Made by a program: the position numbers and the translations under genes
The notes under the pieces: generated by a model
Told to the model about the DNA's origin: nothing
Seen by the model: the letters and a program-made list of their open reading frames with translations, nothing else
The model's database searches: none
In this document: in pieces, positions 35,584 through 44,177 of the stretch
How the letters are laid out: the number at the start of each line of letters is the position of its first letter
Numbering within the stretch: the stretch's first letter is position 1
Assembly: GCA_020524525.2 (NCBI GenBank)
Contig: CP129018.1
Coordinates: 2,112,115 to 2,176,114, forward strand
Origin: Bacillus tianshenii
Lineage (GTDB): Bacteria; Bacillota; Bacilli; Bacillales; Bacillaceae_N
DNA length: 64,000 nt
Reading direction: 5' to 3'

Positions 35584-36879
35584 TTAAATGATAAGCAGCC
35601 AAATATAAAGGCCAACAAGTGTAATAAAGAGTGTTGGCACGGTTAGAATGACACCAACTTTAAAATAATAGCCCCACGAAATTTTCACACCTTTTTGTGA
35701 TAAAACATGCAGCCATAATAACGTTGCAAGTGAACCAATTGGCGTAATCTTTGGTCCAAGGTCAGAGCCGATCACATTCGCATAAATTAATGCTTCACGC
35801 ATTACCCCTGAAGTATTCGTATCCGCTATTGCAAGTGCGTCAATCATAACAGTCGGCATGTTGTTCATAATGGAAGATAAAATTGCTGCAATAAAGCCCA
35901 TCGCCACTGTCCCGACAAATAACCCTTGATCAGCTGCAGATTGAATTACACCTGCCAGCAAATCAGTTAAGCCAACATTTCGAAGACTGTATACGACTAC
36001 ATACATTCCAATTGAGAAGAACACAACTGCCCACGGTGCTCCCTTAATAACCGTTCTTGTCTGTACTGCAGGACTTCTGCGCGCCATCAGCAAGAAGAAA
36101 ATCGCCACAATTCCAGCGATAAATGAAACAGGTATCCCTGCAAATTCACTAATAAAATAGCCTGCTAGAAGAACGATAAGCACACCCCATGATAAGCGGA
36201 ACATCTTGAGATCTTTTAAGGCTTCATGTGGTTTGCGTAATTGAGTCAAATCATAGTCTGCTGGGATATGCTTACGATAATAAAGGTAAAGTACAAGAAT
36301 ACTTGCACCTAATGAAAAGAAGTTCGGTACAATCATTCGTGATGCATACTCCGCAAACCCAATCCCGAAATAATCCGCTGATACGATATTCACAAGATTG
36401 CTGACTATAAGTGGCAGTGACGTCGTATCTGCAATAAAACCACTTGCCATAATAAACGGCAAAATCATTTTCTCTTTGAAATTGAGCGCCCGTACCATCG
36501 CAAGGACAATCGGCGTTAAAATTAATGCAGCCCCATCATTTGCAAAAAATGCCGCGACAATCGCACCAAGCAATGTCACATAGATAAACATTTTCAAACC
36601 GCTTCCCCGCGCAGCACGAGCCATATGTAAAGCCGCCCATTCAAAGAAACCAATTTCATCTAAAATAAGTGAAATAATAATAATTGCAATAAATGCAAGC
36701 GTTGCATTCCAGACGATACCTGTTACAGTAACAACATCTCCAAAATCAACAACGCCCGCAAGCAGAGCTAACACTGCACCCCCACATGCTGAATAGCCAA
36801 TTGACAAGTTCTTTGGCTGCCAGATAACGAGCACAAGTGTCAACAGAAAAATCAATGAAGCGAGTACGACTTGCGTCAA
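35584..36879 (-). CDS. arsB: Arsenite efflux pump ArsB
   Basis: A 431-residue membrane protein with about 12 helices and the ArsB/NhaD family blocks [43 protein letters not shown] and [16 protein letters not shown]. It exports arsenite, driven by proton motive force or by ArsA. It follows arsR by 17 bp. Confidence 0.93.
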   Translation of the reverse strand: MTQVVLASLIFLLTLVLVIWQPKNLSIGYSACGGAVLALLAGVVDFGDVVTVTGIVWNATLAFIAIIIISLILDEIGFFEWAALHMARAARGSGLKMFIYVTLLGAIVAAFFANDGAALILTPIVLAMVRALNFKEKMILPFIMASGFIADTTSLPLIVSNLVNIVSADYFGIGFAEYASRMIVPNFFSLGASILVLYLYYRKHIPADYDLTQLRKPHEALKDLKMFRLSWGVLIVLLAGYFISEFAGIPVSFIAGIVAIFFLLMARRSPAVQTRTVIKGAPWAVVFFSIGMYVVVYSLRNVGLTDLLAGVIQSAADQGLFVGTVAMGFIAAILSSIMNNMPTVMIDALAIADTNTSGVMREALIYANVIGSDLGPKITPIGSLATLLWLHVLSQKGVKISWGYYFKVGVILTVPTLFITLVGLYIWLLII

Positions 36880-36896
36880 AACGTAAAACCTCCTAC

Positions 36897-37238
36897 TTAG
36901 TTACATGAAATACGCAACCCTTTCCTTTCAAGCTCTTCTACTTTTTCCGCTTGATCAGGCAGGTGCTTCAGTATATTCTTTACCAGTGGATAATGTTCAT
37001 TTTCCGTGTTTAACGAATAAATAATCCATTGGCTTTTCCGTTTTTCTTGAATAAGACCACTGTCTTTCAGTTTACGAAGGTGCTGACTAATCGCTGGTTG
37101 ACTCATTTGAAAGATTTCTACAAATTCACATACACAAAAATCATCTTCAAGAAGCAAGCCAACCACCGCAAGCCTCGTTTTGTCACCGAGCAGCTTTAAT
37201 ACTTGAGCTGCAGCGATTACCTTTTGATCCATTATCAA
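36897..37238 (-). CDS. arsR: ArsR-family transcriptional repressor
   Basis: A 113-residue winged-helix repressor with the metalloid-binding CVC motif ([14 protein letters not shown]) and recognition helix [18 protein letters not shown]; further Cys near the C terminus. The TTG at 37238 is eight bases after GGAGG, while the ATG two codons later is 14 bases away. First gene of arsR-B-C-D-A-hesB. Confidence 0.9.
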   Translation of the reverse strand: MIMDQKVIAAAQVLKLLGDKTRLAVVGLLLEDDFCVCEFVEIFQMSQPAISQHLRKLKDSGLIQEKRKSQWIIYSLNTENEHYPLVKNILKHLPDQAEKVEELERKGLRISCN

Positions 37239-37272
37239 TAAGAATACCTCCTATCAAGTATATTGTTATTTG

Positions 37273-37297
37273 CTTATATAATAAAGTACTTATATAA
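37273..37297. promoter_or_regulatory. Candidate ArsR operator
   Basis: CTTATATAA occurs at 37273-37281 and 37289-37297, direct repeats 16 bp apart, 35 bp before the arsR start and close to the expected promoter. Confidence 0.45.
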
Positions 37298-37527
37298 AAA
37301 ACACAAACAATTATTAACGGGAAATTTGTTAAATTACCATAAAAAAAGAAATATAACTGGGGATTACAAAGCGAGAGGTTCCGTTATGAAATCAAAAAGT
37401 CGGTACTCTAATAGGTTGATTTGACCTTTTAAAAGACACTTGGACCTAATAAAAAGTTATGCTGGGGGTTAAATTTAATTCATAAGCTTTTACTACCAGG
37501 CCCTTTCCACTTTTCGAGGAGAGAATC

Positions 37528-37671
37528 TTATTTTTTGTTTTTCATTTCCTCACTTAATTCCTTCATATAATTAGATACAAGCTGTTGAACTTTTTCATCG
37601 GCTCCGATGATTTCAAGATGAATGAGACACTTTTTAATAAGCGGGTGGTCATAGTTCAACTCTTCTTTCAT
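37528..37671 (-). CDS. Small acidic-basic hypothetical protein (47 aa)
   Basis: A 47-residue protein beginning MKEELNYDHPLIKKC and ending EEMKNKK, probably two helices. It is preceded by an excellent site, GGAAGGAGGGAG, seven bases before the ATG. The length resembles Spo0E-like phosphatases, but the SQxLD signature is absent. No family recognised. It lies alone between arsR and the universal stress protein. Confidence 0.55.
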   Translation of the reverse strand: MKEELNYDHPLIKKCLIHLEIIGADEKVQQLVSNYMKELSEEMKNKK

Positions 37672-37780
37672 CTTAACTCCCTCCTTCCCATAAACAGTCA
37701 CGTATTTAGTAATTTTCTCCTAACAAAACTACTTTCCCTTGTGGCGCTTTAGCCACAATTTGGTTATGAAGGAAACGCAA

Positions 37781-37812
37781 ATAAGCTTGAGGCAAACACC
37801 CCAAGCTTGTTT
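37781..37812 (-). terminator. Terminator of the universal stress gene
   Basis: Stem AAGCTTGAGG/CCCCAAGCTT with one mismatch, 26 bp after the gene stop; T-rich flanks on both strands. Confidence 0.6.
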
Positions 37813-37837
37813 TCTTTCAATTTTTACTCCGTTTTCT

Positions 37838-38257
37838 TTATTTTATAATCAATACAGGACAGTCGACACGTTTAGCTACTTTGTGACTGACACTTCCAAG
37901 TACCATTTCCTGGAGTGTGTTAAGACCGCGGCTACCAATTGTGACAAGATCAAAATCATTTTCATTTGCATGCTTCACGATCGTCGGACCCGGTTCACCG
38001 TGTAAAATTTTTACACTGTAGTTGATACCAGCCTCTTCTGCTCTTCTTTCCACTTCCTCCATTTTTGCACGCCGTTTTTCAGCAATCCCCATGGAGTTCC
38101 AGTTATGTATAACGTCCCGCTTCGAGGTTTCCCCATCTACTACATAGACCACTTCTACAACTGCATTCGAATTAAGCTTTGCTAGTTCCAACGCTTTTTC
38201 TGCAGCCCGCAGTGAATGTTCTGATCCATCTGCCGCTACTAAGATTTTATTAAACAA
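37838..38257 (-). CDS. Universal stress protein (UspA family)
   Basis: A 139-residue protein with KILVAADGSEHS at the start and the ATP-binding motif G-x2-G-x9-G-S/T near the C terminus (TIGSRGLNTLQEMVLGSVSHKV). The TTG at 38257 follows GGAGGCGAT, giving the usual USP N terminus; the frame to 38278 does not. It is divergent from the SulP transporter gene, a pairing often seen. Confidence 0.85.
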   Translation of the reverse strand: MFNKILVAADGSEHSLRAAEKALELAKLNSNAVVEVVYVVDGETSKRDVIHNWNSMGIAEKRRAKMEEVERRAEEAGINYSVKILHGEPGPTIVKHANENDFDLVTIGSRGLNTLQEMVLGSVSHKVAKRVDCPVLIIK

Positions 38258-38442
38258 ACAATCGCCTCCAATTTTCACTCAGACACTCTCTTTCTACAGT
38301 ATTACAAAGTATAGTTTGATAACTGAAAAAGCACAAGAAAGATCTGAAAATTCTTTTTTCATTATTTTTACTAAAAAAATTACAAATGACAAATCACCCT
38401 TTATAACTATGTATATAAGAGAATAACAGAGAATAAATAGAA

Positions 38443-38456
38443 AGTTAACGTTTACA
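38443..38456. promoter_or_regulatory. CcpA cre site
   Basis: Read on the minus strand, TGTAAACGTTAACT matches TGWAARCGYTWNCW at all 14 positions. It is centred about 49 bp upstream of the predicted sulP start point, upstream of the -35 box, where CcpA usually activates. Confidence 0.5.
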
Positions 38457-38463
38457 TGGAGAT

Positions 38464-38492
38464 TTCACAAATCCTTCAAAAGACACTATAAT
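38464..38492 (+). promoter_or_regulatory. SigA-type promoter of sulP
   Basis: TTCACA (38464-38469), 17 bp spacer, perfect TATAAT (38487-38492). Confidence 0.65.
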
Positions 38493-38577
38493 GCATCATG
38501 TTAATAACGGACCCGACTTTCATGAGAGTTGAAAGTCACTATTTTCAAACAAAAATTTCATAGGAAGAGGTGCTGAT

Positions 38578-40059
38578 TTGAACGCAAACAGTTTAAAACA
38601 AGCATGGTTTGGCAATGTGAAAGGCGATGTCTTAGCAGGTATCGTTGTAGCACTTGCATTAATTCCAGAAGCAATTGCCTTCTCAATTATTGCTGGTGTT
38701 GATCCAATGGTCGGTTTGTATGCATCTTTCTGTATTGCCGTTACGATTGCTTTTGTAGGTGGACGTCCTGGTATGATTTCAGCAGCGACAGGAGCTACAG
38801 CTCTTGTCATGACATCCTTAGTTGCAGAATATGGGCTTCAATATTTATTGGCTGCAACGATTCTAACGGGTGTACTTCAAATTATCATGGGGGCACTAAA
38901 GCTTGGACGTTTAATGAAGTTCGTTCCACGTTCAGTGATGACAGGCTTTGTAAATGCCTTAGCGATTTTAATTTTTACATCCCAGCTTCCTCATTTTAAT
39001 GGGGAGTCATGGCCGATGTATGCAATGGTTGCAGGCTCACTTGCAATTATTTACATTCTACCTCGTTTTACAAAAGCAGTCCCTTCACCACTTGTGGCGA
39101 TTCTATTTATTACAGCAATCGCAGTGTTCACAGGCAGTGGTGTACGAACAGTTGGAGATATGGGTGAATTGTCACAAACGTTACCAATCTTTTTGCTACC
39201 AGATATTCCATTAAACTTCGAAACGTTGCAAATTATTTTCCCTTATGCATTATCGATCGCACTTGTTGGTCTCGTTGAATCACTATTAACTGCGACAATT
39301 GTTGATGATATGACAGATACAGAAAGTGATAAGAATCAAGAAGCAAAGGGACAAGGTATTGCAAATATCGTTTCCGGTTTCTTTGGTGGTATGGCAGGCT
39401 GCGCGATGATTGGTCAATCCGTCATTAATGTAAAATCAGGCGGTAGAGGCCGATTATCTGCATTTGTAGCAGGTACATTCTTAATGACGTTAATTGTATT
39501 ATTAAACGATTTCCTCGTACAAATTCCAATGGCTGCCTTAGTAGGGGTTATGTTCATGGTCTCTTTTGGAACATTTGATTGGTCATCTTTAAAGACGCTA
39601 CACAAAGCGCCAAAGTCAGACACAGCCGTTATGGTCGTTACAGTTGTGACAGTGATCATGACGCATGATCTATCAAAAGGTGTAATTGCTGGTGTGATCT
39701 TAAGTGCCATTTTCTTTGCAGCTAAGATTTCAAAAGTTCATATTACTAGCATGGCAGTCGAAGGCTCTCATCAGAAAAAAGTGTATCGAATTTCAGGTGA
39801 ATTGTTCTTCGCTTCTGTCACAGACTTCGTTAACAGCTTTGACTATAAAGAAGATATTGAAGAAGTTGATTTAGACTTTACCCGTGCACACTTATGGGAC
39901 GATTCAGCCGTAGGTGCTATTGATAAAGTTGTGATTAAATATCACCAAAATGGAACAAAAGTTAACTTAATTGGACTGAATCAAGAAAGCAATCAGCTTG
40001 TCGATAAATTGGCTGTTCACAACAAACCAGGCGGCTTAAATAAAGCGGCCAACCATTAA
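38578..40059 (+). CDS. SulP-family anion transporter with STAS domain
   Basis: A 493-residue protein. The membrane part (about 10-385) has the SulP blocks [27 protein letters not shown] and [25 protein letters not shown] short STAS domain follows (about 395-480, [22 protein letters not shown]). SulP proteins carry sulfate, bicarbonate or other anions; bicarbonate uptake is plausible for this bacillar type but not provable here. The start is TTG at 38578 after GGAAGAGGTG. Confidence 0.87.
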   Translation: MNANSLKQAWFGNVKGDVLAGIVVALALIPEAIAFSIIAGVDPMVGLYASFCIAVTIAFVGGRPGMISAATGATALVMTSLVAEYGLQYLLAATILTGVLQIIMGALKLGRLMKFVPRSVMTGFVNALAILIFTSQLPHFNGESWPMYAMVAGSLAIIYILPRFTKAVPSPLVAILFITAIAVFTGSGVRTVGDMGELSQTLPIFLLPDIPLNFETLQIIFPYALSIALVGLVESLLTATIVDDMTDTESDKNQEAKGQGIANIVSGFFGGMAGCAMIGQSVINVKSGGRGRLSAFVAGTFLMTLIVLLNDFLVQIPMAALVGVMFMVSFGTFDWSSLKTLHKAPKSDTAVMVVTVVTVIMTHDLSKGVIAGVILSAIFFAAKISKVHITSMAVEGSHQKKVYRISGELFFASVTDFVNSFDYKEDIEEVDLDFTRAHLWDDSAVGAIDKVVIKYHQNGTKVNLIGLNQESNQLVDKLAVHNKPGGLNKAANH

Positions 40060-40064
40060 TACGA

Positions 40065-40101
40065 AACCACGCTTCTGCTACTAGCTTAAGCGTGGTTTTT
40101 T
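40065..40101 (+). terminator. Terminator of sulP
   Basis: Stem AACCACGCTT/AAGCGTGGTT followed by TTTT. Confidence 0.85.
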
Positions 40102-40120
40102 AACTGAGTTCCTCATTACT

Positions 40121-40155
40121 AAAAAAACAGACCTAAGCATGATTGCTTAGGTCTG
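40121..40155 (-). terminator. Terminator of cobT
   Basis: Stem AGACCTAAGC/GCTTAGGTCT with a T7 run on the minus strand. Confidence 0.85.
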
Positions 40156-40162
40156 GTTCATT

Positions 40163-41209
40163 TTATACTTTAAGTCCCGCTTCCTCAAATGTAATCATTT
40201 CACGATTCATCGCAGTTGCCGCTTCAATTAACGGGAAGGCCAGTACAGCACCGCTTCCTTCTCCAAGCCGCAAATCAAGGTCGAACATCGGTTTTAAACC
40301 TAAATGCTCCAGTGCTTTCTTTGCCCCTGCTTCTTTTGAAAGATGTGAAGGAATGAGATATTGCTTTACGTTCGGTTCAATTGTTGTCGCAATTAATGCA
40401 GCTGCCGAAGAAATAAAGCCGTCCACAACGACAGGAATACGGTTTGCTGCACAGCCAATCATGACTCCTGCCATTCCCCCAATTTCAAGCCCGCCAACTT
40501 TTGCAAGGATATCAACACCATCGCTTCGGTCTGGTTGATTGACTTCAATGGCTTTGCTAACAATAGCGGCTTTATGTAATAATTTTTCAACTGGATAATT
40601 CGCACCTAACCCTGTAACTTCATACGGGTCAGCCCCAGTCACAACAGATGTAATGGCTGCACTTGCCGTCGTATTCCCAATCCCCATTTCACCAGTCGCG
40701 ATAACATGGACCCCTTTTTCAGCTAATTCATTAGAAATTTCAATACCTACTTCCAATGATTGAATAGCTTCCTCTCTTGTCATCGCAGGTCCTTTTGTGA
40801 AATTATTTGTTCCATACTTTACTTTATGCTGACGTACACCTTCTACATTAATGTCAGCGGCTACCCCAATATCAACTGGTACTACTTCAGCTCCTGTCTG
40901 CTTAGCAAAGGCGCATACCCCTGTAACTCCTTTGGAAAAAAGCTGTGTTTGAATAGCTGTCACAGTTGATGGATAAGCCGTTACGCCTTCTTGTACTACC
41001 CCATGGTCAGCGGCCATCACAACAACGGCTTTTTTGTTCATTTCAGGAAAGAGGTTTCTTGTGATACCAGCTAGTTGAATAAACAGCTCTTCTATCCTGC
41101 CTAGACTACCAATTGGTTTAATCAGTTGGTCTATCCTACTTCTCGCTTGTTCGCATATAGACTGATTAACATCATCAATACGTCCACATGTTTCGTTTAA
41201 TAAATTCAT
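40163..41209 (-). CDS. cobT: Nicotinate-nucleotide--dimethylbenzimidazole phosphoribosyltransferase CobT
   Basis: A 348-residue enzyme with KPIGSLGRIEEL, VMAADHGV, the nucleotide block GEMGIGNTTASAA and the catalytic glutamate in DLRLGEGSGA. It forms alpha-ribazole phosphate for the lower ligand of cobalamin. It stands alone here, without other cob genes, which suggests salvage or scattered synthesis genes. No B12 riboswitch was seen upstream. Confidence 0.92.
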   Translation of the reverse strand: MNLLNETCGRIDDVNQSICEQARSRIDQLIKPIGSLGRIEELFIQLAGITRNLFPEMNKKAVVVMAADHGVVQEGVTAYPSTVTAIQTQLFSKGVTGVCAFAKQTGAEVVPVDIGVAADINVEGVRQHKVKYGTNNFTKGPAMTREEAIQSLEVGIEISNELAEKGVHVIATGEMGIGNTTASAAITSVVTGADPYEVTGLGANYPVEKLLHKAAIVSKAIEVNQPDRSDGVDILAKVGGLEIGGMAGVMIGCAANRIPVVVDGFISSAAALIATTIEPNVKQYLIPSHLSKEAGAKKALEHLGLKPMFDLDLRLGEGSGAVLAFPLIEAATAMNREMITFEEAGLKV

Positions 41210-41340
41210 AATTCCCCCCGCTTATCTCTCGTTGTCATAACTTTTTCTTATGTATTTACATAACAATTAAAATATTCACTTAGCTTACTTGTATTATAAG
41301 ATTAATGTAGAGAAAAAGAAACCGAGGGAGTGAAGACAGC

Positions 41341-41946
41341 ATGAATGTACAAATTGTTCTTTTTGATGGTTTCGATGAGTTAGATGCGATTGCTCCGTTT
41401 GAAGTATTAAAGCGCGGAAATGAAGCGGGGGCCAAATTTAACGTAAAGCTTGTTTCGCTGCATGAGACAGAAGAAGTAACAGCTTATTATGGGCTGAAGA
41501 TAAAACCTGATTCTGCCATAAACCTTAATAATATACCTGATCTATTAATTGTGCCTGGCGGTGGATGGAACCATCGCGGCGAAACAGGAGCAAGAATAGA
41601 GGCAAAACAAAAAAAGTTGCCGAAGCTGATTAAATATTACTACGAACAAGGATCGATTATTGCAGGTGTTTGTACAGGTGGGATGTTAATGGCTGTTTCA
41701 GGAATTACAGAAGGAAGAACGACAACGATGCATCACCTCGCTGCTAAAGAAATGACTACCTACGGCTGCGAAGTCATTGGTGCCCGAATTGTAGAGGATG
41801 ACCGTCTTCTAACAGCTCGTGGAGTTACGTCTGGCGTTGATCTAGCACTATGGCTCATAGAACGCTTTGCAGGAGCTCCAACAGCCTATGAGGTTGAGAA
41901 AAGACTTGAATATGAACGAAGAGGAACCGTTTGGCGAAAGAGCTAA
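41341..41946 (+). CDS. DJ-1/PfpI-family protein
   Basis: A 201-residue protein of the DJ-1/PfpI superfamily, with the nucleophile elbow GVCTGGMLMA (Cys about 113) and the entry motif LFDGFDELDAIAPFEVL. The layout is that of the isonitrile hydratase/GATase1-like transcription-factor sensor domain, with no HTH attached. The reaction is unknown. AGGGAGTGA precedes the ATG. Confidence 0.85.
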   Translation: MNVQIVLFDGFDELDAIAPFEVLKRGNEAGAKFNVKLVSLHETEEVTAYYGLKIKPDSAINLNNIPDLLIVPGGGWNHRGETGARIEAKQKKLPKLIKYYYEQGSIIAGVCTGGMLMAVSGITEGRTTTMHHLAAKEMTTYGCEVIGARIVEDDRLLTARGVTSGVDLALWLIERFAGAPTAYEVEKRLEYERRGTVWRKS

Positions 41947-41955
41947 AACAACAGG

Positions 41956-41990
41956 AAAGACCTGGTCCGATATTGGATCAGGTCTTTCTT
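41956..41990. terminator. Bidirectional terminator
   Basis: Stem AAAGACCTG/CAGGTCTTT between the convergent DJ-1 and chemoreceptor genes. Confidence 0.8.
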
Positions 41991-41994
41991 ACTT

Positions 41995-43974
41995 TTAATC
42001 TTCTTTTGTTCGAAATTGTTTTAACATTCCTTGGAGCTCTTCACTTAATTCGGCTAGCTTAGTAGCATCATGTGAGATATGACTTGCACCTGCTGCTTGT
42101 TGCTGACTTGCTGCACTTACCTGTTCTGCGGAAGCAGAGGACTGCTCAGTAACAGCCGAGATACTCTCCATATCTGCCCCAATCCCTTTGCTAATCGCTT
42201 CAAGTTCACGAATTGCACTATTGATTTGTTCATTTTGTTGCGAAACTTTTTCAACACTTTCAGTGATGTCTTCAAATGCATTTCCTGCTTGAATAACCGC
42301 ATCAAGACCTTCTTCAACGTCTCTCGTGCCTGATTCAATAGACGAGACCGCTCGTTTGCTTTCTTGCTGGGTTTCTCCGATTATTTTTGCAATTTGCTCA
42401 GCTGAATGAGTCGTTTCAGCAGCAAGCTTACGTACCTCTTCTGCTACAACTGCAAAGCCCTTTCCACCATCTCCTGCTCGGGCTGCTTCAATACTTGCAT
42501 TTAATGCAAGCAAGTTTGTTTGTTCCGCAATTCCTGTAATAATCGAGATGACATTTCCTATTTCTTTCGATTGTTGATCGACTTTGTCAATAATTGTTGC
42601 CGTTTGCTTCACAGTATCATTTGTTTTTGAAATCTTCTCGATGGCATCTTTGACATAGATGGTTCCTTGGTGAGCAGTTGCTTTACTTTCATCCGATGTT
42701 ATTTTCACATCTTCCGCAAATTGTGAGATGTTGTCTAATGTATGGTTCATTTCCGAAACATTATTTGTTACATTTCCAACAGAGGTCACAATATCTGTCG
42801 TACCAGAAGCTAATTCAGAGATCGCTGTTGCCACTTGTTCAGCTGATTGCTTTGTTTCTTCACTTGCAGCAACCAGTACATCTGAAGAGCCTTTGACATG
42901 ATTGGAGACACTGGAAATTTCACCAAGCAATTGTTGCATTTTTTTCACCATGGCATTGAAGTTCTGCCCTAAGGTTCCAATTTCATCAGCACTCTCATGA
43001 TCAATATTAAGGGTTAAGTCTCCTTCCGCCACACGAGACGTTATTTCGCTCAATCGCTGTATCGGCCGTACCATTCGGGATGAGAAGACAATAACAATAA
43101 CGACAGCGATAAGTAAGACAACAGCAGCCGTAACGAACGATAACTTCGCTAAATAAGATAGCTGCGTAGATGCTTCATCAACAGGTGCTGTTAAGAAGAC
43201 TCCCCATCCAGTTGTTGGCAATTGTGTATAAAAGCTGTATTTGTCTACTCCTTGAAACGTATAGCGTGTAAAGTCGTGGTCGCCATTTTGAACACTTTCA
43301 TGCGCTTTTGCAAGAGCTGGGACACCTAATTTTGTAACATTCTCTGACAAGACTAAGTCTTCGTCTGGATGGCTAATAATCAGCCCATTTTTTTGCGTAA
43401 TAAATGCATAGCCTGTTTGCCCAATTTTCACTTCCCGAACAAGGGCATGTAAATTTTCACTTGGGAATGACGTACCAATAACACCGATAATATTGCCACT
43501 ATCATTCTTAATTGGAGAAGCAAATACGATCGTTTCTTCCCCTGACGTTTTACTTTTCATTGGATCAGAGATGACATATGGTTCACCATTAATAATTTTG
43601 TTGAAATAGTCACGGTCCTTAATATTTGCCGTTTTCCCTTCAGTTGTATTTACATTTCCAGCTTCATCTGAAACGAAAAACATCGAATATGCAGGGTATT
43701 CATCCAGCTTCTGCTTCAAATATTTCATTTGCTGGGCTGTATCCATCCCATTAATATCCTGACTTGAAGCAATATTACTTAAAATTTCAACATGCTTGCT
43801 TAACCGTTCATCTAACTTTACTTGCAGTAACTCAAGTTGTGTCATGGCGTTTTCTTCAAAGTTTTGTTGCAAAAACTCCTTCGCCTTATTATGGTTGAGC
43901 CATGCTACTCCAAGCAGTGCAAGACATAAGATCGGAATAAAAATTGCCAACAGCTTAAACTTTACACTCTTCAT
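41995..43974 (-). CDS. Methyl-accepting chemotaxis protein with double Cache-type sensor
   Basis: A 659-residue receptor: membrane helix (about 7-25), extracellular dCache sensor (about 30-275, with [21 protein letters not shown] and [12 protein letters not shown]), second membrane helix (about 280-303), HAMP, and a signalling domain with tip [37 protein letters not shown]. The ATG at 43974 is nine bases after AAAAGG. dCache sensors of this type often bind amino acids or carboxylates. Monocistronic. Confidence 0.9.
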   Translation of the reverse strand: MKSVKFKLLAIFIPILCLALLGVAWLNHNKAKEFLQQNFEENAMTQLELLQVKLDERLSKHVEILSNIASSQDINGMDTAQQMKYLKQKLDEYPAYSMFFVSDEAGNVNTTEGKTANIKDRDYFNKIINGEPYVISDPMKSKTSGEETIVFASPIKNDSGNIIGVIGTSFPSENLHALVREVKIGQTGYAFITQKNGLIISHPDEDLVLSENVTKLGVPALAKAHESVQNGDHDFTRYTFQGVDKYSFYTQLPTTGWGVFLTAPVDEASTQLSYLAKLSFVTAAVVLLIAVVIVIVFSSRMVRPIQRLSEITSRVAEGDLTLNIDHESADEIGTLGQNFNAMVKKMQQLLGEISSVSNHVKGSSDVLVAASEETKQSAEQVATAISELASGTTDIVTSVGNVTNNVSEMNHTLDNISQFAEDVKITSDESKATAHQGTIYVKDAIEKISKTNDTVKQTATIIDKVDQQSKEIGNVISIITGIAEQTNLLALNASIEAARAGDGGKGFAVVAEEVRKLAAETTHSAEQIAKIIGETQQESKRAVSSIESGTRDVEEGLDAVIQAGNAFEDITESVEKVSQQNEQINSAIRELEAISKGIGADMESISAVTEQSSASAEQVSAASQQQAAGASHISHDATKLAELSEELQGMLKQFRTKED

Positions 43975-44140
43975 TTTCCCCATCCTTTTGCTTAATAAAA
44001 AATTTACGAATAATTCCTTTTTATCACATATTGATATTTTTTTACATAATTTTAACCTTTAGATAGGTAAAAAGGTGTAAAGGTGTAAGGAATGTACAAT
44101 AAATCATGTTAAAAAGAAATCCATTAAGCTCACAATGCAA

Positions 44141-44172
44141 AAGAAGCGCCCTGATTAATCAGGACGCTTCTT
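44141..44172 (-). terminator. Terminator of ltaS
   Basis: Stem AAGAAGCGCCCTGATT/AATCAGGACGCTTCTT with one wobble pair, just after the ltaS stop. Confidence 0.75.
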
Positions 44173-44177
44173 AACTA

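Larger units (their letters stand above)
38258..38577. other. Divergent control region between usp and sulP
   Basis: The 320-bp gap contains a perfect cre match (38443-38456), a SigA-type promoter for sulP (38464-38492) and a short hairpin in the sulP leader (GACTTTC/GAAAGTC, 38515-38537). The half towards usp is AT-rich; no clear promoter was fixed there. Confidence 0.6.

Noticed and set aside
37528-37671. Spo0E-like aspartyl-phosphate phosphatase
   Set aside because: The length fits but the S-Q-x-x-D signature is missing, so it is left as hypothetical.
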